The notes beneath the pieces were generated by a model. It did no database searches, was not told the DNA's origin, and worked only from the letters and a program-made list of their open reading frames with translations. The translations under genes were made by a program, and so were the position numbers. A stretch of 64,000 nt of DNA from Apoda limacodes (taxonomy: Eukaryota; Arthropoda; Insecta; Lepidoptera; Limacodidae), in contig OX291544.1 of NCBI GenBank assembly GCA_946406115.1, forward strand, positions 20,787,521-20,851,520, in the 5' to 3' direction. Position 1 is the first letter of the stretch. Each line of letters opens with the position of its first letter. Below, piece by piece: positions 25,401 to 37,400 of this stretch.

Positions 25401-28400
25401 GACCAGTGCTCGCATAGTTTCTATAAGCTGTATAGCAGCTTACTTACAGTTTTTTCAAATTATACAGTTCGTTTATTTATTATGTTGCATGTATTAGAGT
25501 ACATGTATTTTATGTGTAAATTAAGTTATTAAGTTAGGGTGAGATTTTATGAAGTAATGTTTTGCGTAAACAATAGCCATTTTAAACATCTGTTTTCGAA
25601 TTCAGAGTTTTCAGGCTTAATATTTATACTACGCTAAAAAAAACAGATCACAATTTGCATCGGAAGTTTGAATAACACACCAATAATGTATACGGAAAGA
25701 AAATTCATTTAAAATAGCTTTGTATAATGTAGGCTGTAAAAAAATTTGTATAATTTTATTTGCTTTCCGTAAACACAAGGAAAAAACTTATTTGAATTGG
25801 ATATATTATTAGATAAAATTAAAATTTATAGCTTGATTTACACACTGGATATTACAAAAAAAAAACTTGTTACATAAGGGGTGACTTAGGCGAATTTATA
25901 ATTTATTAATGCAATATAAATAAGACCTTTTAATTTCGATATTTTACAAAAGGTTAAATTAAAAAGCTGCTAAATACTTACTGTACACTTGCGTCTTGAT
26001 GCCTTTGGTCGTCTTCTTCTTCAGGTCGAAGAACAGTCGCAAAAGCCTGAAGCCAGTCGTATAGATTGATATGTTTACCGCATTCCCGAAGCAACTTGTA
26101 TACAATACATACATCAGGCAACGTATCTGACACACTCTCTGATGAGATTTGGTTGCAACATAAACACTGTAAAACAAATCCATTTTTAGTTCATCGTACC
26201 CAAAACAATAGTTTATTGGCAAACTTTACCTAACATAATACAATGAAGTAACTATGTGCCGATATAAGAGCGACAACCCAAGCCGAGGCTCCACCCGTAC
26301 TTAAGCGTTGGGCGCTATATGGACTGAGACTCCTCCCTCTAGAACCTCGCCCCAATAAGCCCGGTGGAGCAGTAATGGCTGCATCAGCAAACTGCAGCAC
26401 TCATACAGAAAAAAAAATATGTGCCGACTCCGAAACCAACAAGTCGGCGACTAGTCTAACTAGGCGGTTTGTTTTTTTTTTGTTTAAATTTCTTATTTAC
26501 CTCTCATCAGGAAAAATAGGAATGTATGAAGTTCGATATCTATTATTTTAACGTAGAACTAACTACTTGTTGTTTGTTGTACCATTGAAAACCCAAATAT
26601 GGTTGACGAATTTATTATGTCACGGGTGAACGTGGCCGATTGTATATGTACACTGCCACCAACTTATCCGTTCAGTAGACAAAATCGGAACTAAACGGCC
26701 GCCATTTTCTTAACCGTTATTCCGCTATCAGTTTCTAAAGTGTGAGTGCTCTGAGTGTTTTAATTTTGTTTTATTTGCACAATGTGCAGGAAAACTTTGT
26801 CAAAACTTAGTACATAAGTCTTTTATTAACAATTTATATAAAAAAAATGTGTCAGTGCTAAGTGAGTCTGCCGTTACTAGTTATACTCTCAAGAACACTA
26901 AGAGAAATTCAGTAATGGGCTGGAACAAATATGTTCAGAAAGCTCATGGTGAAGCAAGGCTTCATTTTAGAAATGGGGTGCTTTTAGAAAAACCTCCTGG
27001 AGGAAATGCTTATAACCTAATGAACGAATCCAGGAAAAAAATTAAAGCCAAGCTTAGATGGCGCCAGAATAATTCCGAATAAATAAAAATGGATATTCTG
27101 ACTTCCCTACACACCTCAAAAAAGTTTGGCAAATTCTGGAAGAATACGAATAGATTAAATCCGAAGCCGAGTCTCCCCGTGAGCGTTGAGGGAATCTGTG
27201 ATCCGCAAGGTATTGCGAATATGTTTAAAAAACTTTTAGTAGCTCGTTCAAGCACACAGTCAGATGTGGCTAGCGGCGTGTCGATCTATTGAGAAAGTTG
27301 TTGCTCCCGTTACACATATTGTATTTACAGTCAAAAAGTGGCATCCTATCATTAATAACATGAATAAAGGAAAATCGCTATGTATATATGATAGTCTCAG
27401 TATTGAGCACTTGCAGTACGCTAGACCACATCTCCCTAGAGTTTTAGCGATGCTATTATCTCTTTGTGTCGGCCATGCGTACCTTCCATACGAACTCAGG
27501 AAGACTGTTGTGGCGCCGATGGTCAAAAATAAGACTGGAGACCCCTCTGACGGGTCCAATTACAGGCCTATATCTTTGGCAACAACAGTTGCAGAAGTGC
27601 TGGATAGTTTGCTTGGTGAACATTTAACTCAGCATCTTGATCTTCATATCCGGGCTATCTACTGAAGCTGCCATACTTAGTCCCAAGCACACGGTCCAGT
27701 ACTACATAGAAAGACGCCTGTTTTATGGACCTGTCTAAGGCATTTGACTTGGTTTCTTATAAGATTCTATGGAAAAAACTTAAGAGACATAGGCTTTCCG
27801 GAAGAATTAGAGGCTGTTTTTGATTATTGGTACCAAAATCAGGAAAACGTAGTAAGGTGACAAATACTATTCTGATATGTATAGATTGACTTGCGGAGTA
27901 AGACAGTGTGGTCTGACTAGAGATTGCAAACCGGGCCCGGCCGGGCCCGGTGCCCTTTTAGTCATCCACCGGGCCTGGAGAATTAAGAATTTGTTTTGTT
28001 TTTACTAAAGCTACCAAAGTTTATCTATCTAAGTTGATACGACAAGTTTAGTACATTAGGCTGCGTTATTAGTTTCTTATTCTAATACTATGTTTTCAAA
28101 TAATTACTTTAGTATTAGTAATTAACTTTAAGCAAGCAGATCTTTCTCTTTACGCTGTATAGTATTAGTAATTAAATTGCGGGCGACTTCTTAAAGAATC
28201 TGACTACCTTCAAAATTTTTTCTCGAAATCCCCTAAATCCAGGCATTTTATCAGCGCGTGAGGATCATTTCTATCCTAAACTTAATTACTGAATACTAAT
28301 GCTTGCTTAAACTTAATTAGTGGCACTAATGTTACTATTCCGTTCATAAGTGAAACCAAACTAACTTATTCTGTATTAAAAACTCTTGATTTTGAGACTG

Positions 28401-31400
28401 ATTAAGACTGATTATTGTTGATTTGCTGGTTTGAAATAAATATTATTCCGTAACCTTGAATCATTGTATTTTTCCTCCATTTACTTAAAGCAAATTTTCA
28501 TAAAATACTTTAAAGGTTTCATCCTAACTCATCAACCCGGCCGGGTTGAAAAACATACAGGGTTGCAATCTCTAGGTCTGACCTCCCCAAAGCTTTTCAG
28601 CTGATTGAGGAGCTCAGTAGCGCAGGCGTTGGTTGTTTCGTTGCCGGAACATGTGTAAATAATATTAGTTATGCTGATGACATGGTGCTGCGCAGCTCTT
28701 AAATCAGAGCCTTGAGGAGGCTTATAAATATTTGCGAAGTCTATCCGTTGTCATATGGACTTCGATACAACTGTAAAAAGAGTGAGCTGTTGGTTTTTAA
28801 ATCACGATACAGAAACTACACTGAGCTACCACAAGTAGTACTAAGTGGAACTCCCTTGCACAGGATCACAGAGTTTAAATACTTGGGCCATTGGGCCACG
28901 GAATATCTTTGTGACAATACTGATATAGAAAGAGAGCGGAGAGCATTGGCTGTGAGGGGTAACATGTTGGCTCCCAGGTTTGCTTGATGCACTGAACAGG
29001 TAAAAATAACATTATTTAAAGCTTACTGTCAGTCTCTCTACACGAGCAGCCTGTGGGTCAACTATACGCAAAAATCTTACAACGCTCTACGCATATAATA
29101 CAACAATGGTTTTCGTATGTTGTTGAGGCTGCCACGCCACTGCAGCGCTTCAGGAATGTTCGCCAAGGCCCGTGTACATATAATAAAATGGTAGGAAAGT
29201 CAAAACTGTACATTGAATATTTTTTACTGTACATTGTCTCTAGGTACTATTTATTTATTCAACGTAACACGGGCGGTACAGAAATTACTAACTAGTCATC
29301 AAAGCCTTTGGCCTTCGGCTTCTTAATGGCCTCATTAGTAATTTTCTCCTGACCACCCTCAATATTACTTTGTACTATTGTGTTTAAATTTCGTGAAAGG
29401 CTGAAGACCTTTGTAAAACTAAGATGATATACTTACGACAAAATCACCATTTCTGGACAATGTATGATTTTGAAATTAAATTAAAAGTATAGTACAATAC
29501 CTGTAAATAATGCGCAGGGTTGCTGAGAGCTGTATGGATGGCGCCACGCGGAGCTCCTACTATGTGCTTCTTAACACTTGCAATATCATCAAAAAATAAT
29601 ATTTCGTGAAAAGTTTGAGTGTGCGGAGGTTGCAACCCTTTTGTAAACATTTCTTCTAAATAACTAATAAATCTTGCACGTATCATTTCATACTCAGACT
29701 GAATTTTGTCAACCCTTGTTGCTTTAAGAAGTTTCTGCAAATGTAAATATAGTTTAATCCATACTAATATTATAAATGCGTTAGTGATTTTGTTTATTTA
29801 TAACCTTCTTTGACATCGCCACGGAGCATTTAATTAAGCTAAAATTTAGCAGAGATAGTGAAAGAGTTAAAGAGAGGGAGAAGGGTATAGGCTACTTTTA
29901 TCATTTAAGTTTCCACAGGAATAACTATAACCGAATTTCCCTTGAAGGAGCTTCGGTAATATATATAGTGACGATTTAACCCTGGTTTTTCCATATAATT
30001 AAAAGATAAAAATACTTTAACATAATAAAATATATAAATTATTTTAGTCGTTGACACACAGCAGTGATGCAATTATCAACGACTATCAATAACAAAGTAG
30101 GTAATACTAGAACAACCTAGTGTGACTATGTTTGTGTGTGTTTACATGTGGGTGTAAGCCTTTTTTTTCTGTGGACAAATGAAAATTATTATGTCCCATC
30201 TCATAATGCGCACCAAGAGCCCAGATGAACGATGATTCCCAAGTTCTTAGTTTAGTCAAGCAATAATTGAATGTTGTACTGTGATAAGTGTGGGTAATGT
30301 ATTATTATTCATTGTGAAGATAGTTATTCATGCAAATGCGTAATGGGTTGTTGTTGGTTTCACCTACATAGAATGAATGCCAAACGATTGCTGCATTCTA
30401 TGTAGGTTATAGATCGATTCACCTCCTTACTATAATCAAGAAGTTGTCATAGAAATCCTACACCGATAATCGAATTTAGCGGAGCAACAGTAGAAAACAA
30501 TTGTAAAATTTTAATAGGTTATTGCAGTTTGGTTGCAGACATAAACTTACATGTTTGACTTGGTGGTGCCTGATAAATAATTATGAGCATAACATGTCAT
30601 TGTGCGTGAATATTATTATGCCTTATAAGGCGTAACTGAAATATATTTTATAAAATATATGATATCCTATAAAGCTTATAGGATATCTGATTAAAATTTA
30701 TTTCAAAGGTAGATAGGTTAACACTATATTTTTACAAAAATTAACTAGGTTTTTCCAAAAAAATATAGTCTACTTGGCAGACCAAGGGATTTCTGCGGAA
30801 AATCTTCAATTAACCGAGATCAAAACACTCTTTTCCCTCTGGCTATCCTCGTACTTAATATCAGGTCACAACACAGGCCCCTCAGTTCCATCCACCATGA
30901 AATAAGTTGCCGTGGTAACTCTCGACCGCGATAAAAGAATTTTATATCCTACTCTATCCTGAGTTGTTCCTTTGCAAACCAGGGCAACACGCTCAGCAAT
31001 TACGACGTCAAAAAATACCCCGTAATGTAGATATAAAATATTATATCAGTCTCTGCTACTATGTTTTTCCAAACAATTAGGTCGCTCTGTTTACCATTGC
31101 AAGGTGAAGAAATATTACTCGCGGTAATACACATGGTAATACTATTACCGTGGGAACTCTCGCTCGGTATATAAGTATCCTATATCCTTTCAACAGAGTT
31201 TTGCAATAATATTAACACATGTACAATTCCAACATACTTGATCTATTTTGTCTACAATAGGCTTATCGGGTATACTCTTCTGTCCCTGGTCTTACATTTT
31301 ACAAAAGGTGGTAATTTACGATTTATGGGACATATACAAAGCCAATTCAATGCAGGTACGGTGTATCAGAATGATGGATGAAGAGATGGGACATCACCAC

Positions 31401-34400
31401 CTGTCACGCAAGACTTAATGATATGAAATGATATTGGTGTGTATCCAGCCTCTGGTTAGCCCCTTGCATAAATACAGTGACGTTATAAGTTATACATATA
31501 TCAATAAATAGCTTTTTCCCGCGGTTCCACCCGCCCTAAATTCAGTTATTGGTGTATTTCAGTGTATTCCAACGACAACTCCTCAATTATAGACAAAAAT
31601 CGACGCATACTTGACGTTTTCAAGTAGCCTATGTCCTTCCCCGGGACTCAAACTATCTCCATGTCCATTTTCCCGCGATCCACCCGCCCAAAATCAGGTA
31701 TCACTGTAGAATTTCTACGGCAACTCCTAAATTATAGAAAAAAACCGACTCACACTTGACGTTTTCAATCAGCTTATGTCCTTTCCCGGAACTTAAACTA
31801 TCTTCATGCCAAATTTCAGCGGTTTAAGCGTGAAGAGGTAACAGACATTCAGAGTTACTTTCGCATCTTTAATATTAGAATGGATATATTATCACAGATA
31901 TGGTATCATTATCACAGTAAAAAATTGGGAATAGGGTGTCGCTTACATATGCAACTGAATAAAGCTTGTATTAATATTAACCTAATTTAAAGTTGCTAAA
32001 TACTTTACTAATACAAAGTTAATAAATACACATAATTTTGAACTACCTATACTTACCTCTTTTAATTTATATCTACTTCCATGAAAATTTTCCGTTTCAG
32101 TTTCACCTTCTGTAGTTGCTCTTAATATGGTGGCCTCTGTATTCGCATTTTCAATTTGCCTCAAAAATGTAAGTAAATGCACTCTGATGCTTTTTACAAA
32201 ATTTAACCCAAGTTCGTCGCTCAGTACAATTTTCGTATTATTTTTTGTTGGTGTCGATAGGGGTTTTATTGGGGAAGCATTGTGAAGAGCAAAATTTACT
32301 ACTTTCAAAGCGTTTTTTACACTTTCAATTAGTTTTATCTGTGATTGAAAATTTATTAACTGCATGCATTCTTTAAAACCTTGAGTGCTTGTCACAGATT
32401 CGGTTGCACATCTTGTGTAGATTTCACGCACCTAAAAAAGTACTGGTAGATATAACATACAAATAAGTTATAGTTAGAATGTCAAAAAAATTAATAATCT
32501 TTCTTCTTATTTCATATCAATGTCAATAACATTAACACACGAAGTGTTAGATTATTAACATATTAACTTTGAGCAACTAATATAAAAATAGTTTTTTTAC
32601 TAGTGCTACTAAAAAAAGTACATATTAGTTCACTGCGTTAACGTGTAAAAAGACACTTCTTTATACACAAGAGTTGAAATAAATTTTAAATAGTAAAAAA
32701 CGATAACTATTTTTAAATTCGTGTAAGCGAGCAACGAGCATATATATTTCCAGAGCAAAGATGTAGTTGGGATTTTCATCAGCCAGCCTTGTGCCTCGAT
32801 AGCTGAATGGTAGCTAACACGGAATGTATGGGTTGCAGGTTCAAGTCCTGGCTCTAGGTTAATCTTTTGACTGCATCTTTGCTATGAAAGTATTTATTTA
32901 TGTTATATTTCCTATAAGGTAAAGGTTACCAATTTATATAATATTAGTGTAGATAATTCTAAACTTACTGTTCTTCCAATGATATTCTTTGGTATATCCT
33001 TCACAAAAGCTAACAGCAATCTGACGCAAACATAAAAACTGTACAAATATTCACGCAACTTAACAATTTCACTACACAATACTCCTCGAAAAAAGTTATC
33101 ATCTTCAAAAAGTGCTATCACAGTTTTACAGTCTTGAACTTCTAAGAACGGTCTAAATGACATCAACTGTCGTACATTTTCAAGATCTTCTGTATTGAGA
33201 CTATTTACAGCTGCTTTTATTTCGTTTTGGGGACAGCAAAGTGACTTAACGTTGTCATCATAGTAATGGTCCATCATGCAATACTGTAAATTGAAAATTA
33301 CGAATATTTTTTCTTAATTGAATAATATTACTTGTTATATATTTTTACCTAAGACCACTAAACGTACGGCAGTGAATTAGACTAGGACATTTTTCGAAAA
33401 ACAAAAAGACAATGCAAGAAGCAAATCATGTAACAGTTGGGGAAACAACGTTTTTTAGAGTATTTCGACCCCGCTGGATACGTATCTGCCTGTTGCCGAA
33501 GCGAAATTTGGACCGTTAGTCCGGAATCCAAGATAGCCGGTAAGCACCTTTACTAGTGTGTTGTTTTCTAGATACCGCTTTTGCCTCTATTTTTTTGTCT
33601 TTTTGTAATTCAGAGCACAAAGAACCACGGATTCGTAATTAAGTAAAACCCAAAACTTTTAAAACTGCTTCTTTATAATATAAGAAACTTATAATATAAG
33701 AAAAGTCAGTGGAAAAATTTTGGGGTAGGTATCTAGTCAAGTTTATATTTATGATTTTTGGGTAATGATCCCCACGACCCTCTTTCTTGGACCGAGCCTG
33801 TATATAGTCTATATGCGTTTAGGGTGAGTGTTTGAGAGTATGTCTGTAACTATTCTCAAAGAAACAAATGTGCCGATTTAAATGCAGTTTGTTGCATTAC
33901 ATAGGTATCACTTCAGAGCAAATTTTAATCAATGTTTTGCGAACATAGGCCAAGACGAGGGCGCTACAGTAGATTTGTTTCCCATAAAACATACCTATTT
34001 TAAAGCGGTTAATTTTATTACATAGAGCAGATTGCTTATCATGTTTTACGGTTGTAGACCACCAAAGGGCACTGCATTACAATTATTCTTTAAAGTGCTT
34101 GGGCTTTTTTTCGTCGTGAGTTTATAATTTTTAATTTTATCAATTACTTTATTTTTTATTAGGTTTTTTCTTACCACCCTCATACGTTCCCACTGTTGGA
34201 GCACGGTCTACGCCAACCCTCACCTTGAGCCAAGACAATTTGGGCCATAGTTTTCATCACGCGGGCCGAAAAGCCAGGGGTGTGAACAAACAATGAGCTT
34301 GAAAACGAAAAAGACTCATTGGTACACAGACTTGTCGACGCTCATCCTAAGCCGCAAGTGCAGACATTACTTGACATTTTGCATAGTAGGTTCCTTTTAT

Positions 34401-37400
34401 AAAGTAGGGAGCATTTGCATTTTTTATTATATAAATGCACCGCACAGTAGCCACTTTATACAGAAACCTCGTGCTTTGAGGCTAATAACACCACAAAAGA
34501 AAATGAAGTGTGTATCCACGCAAACGCGTGCGGTTTCTATACGAGCGCTCACAGTACCAACAGTCAGGAAGGCGGCGGGCGGCACTAGAGAGCGGCAGAG
34601 TGGCCATACCGCATGAAGCGCTTTTGCTTTTACTGTGCCCAACCTTGAGTTTAAAACCAAGTTTTCCGGTCAGAGGGTCTTAATTTTTTACTGTCAGCAT
34701 TCTGGAGACAAGGTGCGACGTTTATTTTTATTGAAACTAACTTAGAAAGCTTTCTATCTAGGATATCTAGGATAGTCGTTCAATCATTTAACATTACCGT
34801 AATATCATTTGCATATCCTAATTGTAACTACGATATAAAGGAAAATGTTTCACCTGAATTATGGCATAGATAGTTGGGAGAAAAGGACAAGGCCATAGAA
34901 GACTTTTGATTTCAATTAAGGAACTCCACGGAAATAAAACTCAAGAAATCGGTTAAATTGATTTAGACACATCTATAGAGAGATAAAAATTGTAAAAGGC
35001 TTTTATGGGAATAGAAAGTTTTTATTAGAAACGATATTTGAACGCGTGAAACCGTGGGATGGTATTTCTTTACATCACAACGGAATGAACTGATTTTTTC
35101 AAGTGTTGTAAAAAAAAAATCGCCGCGGAAAAAGATATAATTTTATTATTCATAGTGTTATTTAGATTTACTTACCTTGATGCTCTGAATAAGTCCAGTA
35201 ACAGAAAAATCATAGAAAAGAAAAACGTCTGTTAACAATTCAAAAGTTTTTCCTGACAAATGAAAAGGACTTGTGTCGGTTAGAAATATATCCTCAAGTA
35301 CCTGAAATAATGAAAAAGAAATATCAGCTATTATTATGACGCAGTTCATTCAGCGTTTCGCACACGCATTGAGGGGCTGCATCGAATAATAATACATAAT
35401 CTGTAGAAACATCACAGCATAAATCTTTCGTTATTATCATATTATTTTACAAGTTCTGGCAGACAAGTTTTAAGATAATCGCTCTAGTTATTTTTTTATA
35501 AATATTTTATTGATTCGGCGCTCAAGTCTAAAAAACCGGTCAAGTGCAAATCGGACTCGCGCACCGGGGGTTTCGTAAAAGGTAAACTGTATTGAGGGAC
35601 AAACATAACTTTGCTACTAGACAACTAAAAAAAAATAATTGTGATGTAACAACAAATTTACGGTTTTTAGATATTTTATCTTTCTGTGCGCATTGCTTCT
35701 TGCCAAATTTCATGATTCTAGATCAACGAGAAGTACCCCATTGGTTCTGATTTATTTGTGTCATAATATGCGACAAAAATGACCTTGGGCACATTTTTTT
35801 TATTGCATTGACTTAGAAGCTTAATTTTTTTACAACTTTAAGTGACCGTAGCATAAGAATTTGATATTAAGTTCAACTTGATACCTCCACGCGTTCTTCA
35901 GTAAAATGGTTTTGTCAGACAGACGGACAAACCTTTTTTTTTTAATGTGTTTTAACTACAAATTAACAAATTTAGGTTTTTTTCCTATATTTGTGGTGTA
36001 ACACCTTGCTTTGTGTGAAATTTCATGATTCTAGGACAACGGGAAGTACCCCATAGGTTTTGAAAAACGGCTGTATTTCGGCTGTACTTTTTTATTGCGT
36101 AGCTGAAGCTTGATTTATTACAGCTTCAAGGGAACTTAGTATTTGATATTAATGTTTACTTAGTAACTGCACGCGTTCCTGAGAAAAACGGTCTTGACAG
36201 ATCAGTGATACGTCGCTAGTGTCATGTAAGTTCAAACCATTTTAACACTGCCGACTTTAGTTTCAATTTTTGACCACTGGGCCAGAAAAGTTTCTTGCAC
36301 TGCGCTAGGGAAAAGGCTCAGCTAGTAAATTGCCACTGCCCCCGTTGTTTTAACAGATTCAACGAGTAACCGATTTTTTCACGAGTTTTCGTTCTTTCGA
36401 ATTAAGGCTTAGGTAATACCAAGGTATACCAAAAGACGCCAATCGCGCTGTTTTTGTGCAAATTTTGTTGCGATTTTGTAGTATTTGGAAGCTTGAATAA
36501 AATACATGATATTCACTATACCTAGGGCTTGTGCATAAACTATAATGCCAACAAAAATAAGCTATAACTAAGCAGTAAACCAAATTCGAAGTGACAACAA
36601 AATTTAATATTTGCTGAAATTTTGTGCAAATTTTTAGAGCGTCCGTTACGTACTTTTGTTTTCAAACATAAAAAAAGTCTTGAGGAATGGAAATGTCTAG
36701 TGCATGGACTATTTTTCGTTCACATATGTCATCAAATAGAAGATTAAATCGCATTAAACGTTTTACGCCTACGAGAATGCAAATAAAAACATTGCTATAT
36801 ATTAGAAACAGGTATTTTATTATATTTCACGACATCATAGTGACATCTAGTAACAACATTTAACACTGTTGCTTTCGCTCTCGTCCACCTGCGACATTAG
36901 AGGCGGCGGCGCGGCATTACATTTACAGTGAGTATGGTGTCAATATATGTAGGTAGAATCAATATGCATACAATATCAGCCTTTACAAACAGAAGCGATT
37001 AGGATTTTAGTAAATTTGCTGCTTTCACTTCATTTTGTAGTTTTTCTTGAAAGTGATTCGGATTTTTGTTAATTTTGTGGTTGATTTGATTTTTATAGTG
37101 TTGATTGTAGGTACTGTTAATTATCTTGTAAATATATTTTTACTTTCTTCATACAATAATATAACATTAGTTAAATAAAGTAGGTTAGCATTAGTGTAGG
37201 TAAATATTGTACATATTTTAAATATCTTAGCATACTTGTTAGACTAATATAATTAGATAAGTAGGTACCTAGTTATCTAGGTAGGTACCATACCTTATGA
37301 AATGGGAAACAAGAGAGGACGTAAACCTAAAAAATCAGTAAAATTATTACATAGATTTCAAGGTCATCGTTCACAAGTAACACATGCCAGCATGGAAAAG

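Noticed and set aside
25959..26222. 87-codon open frame as the coding frame at ORC3 exon 11
   Set aside because: It is a shadow frame; the frame with [14 protein letters not shown] matches ORC3 and fits the exon 10 and exon 12 phases.
32793..32859. Functional tRNA gene
   Set aside because: A and B boxes and most of the acceptor pair, but no 5-bp anticodon stem with a 7-base loop can be formed.
33402..33605. MITE bounded by CAAAAAGACAA and TTGTCTTTTTG
   Set aside because: The 11-bp inverted repeat is A-rich, has no flanking target duplication, and the sequence between shows no further symmetry.
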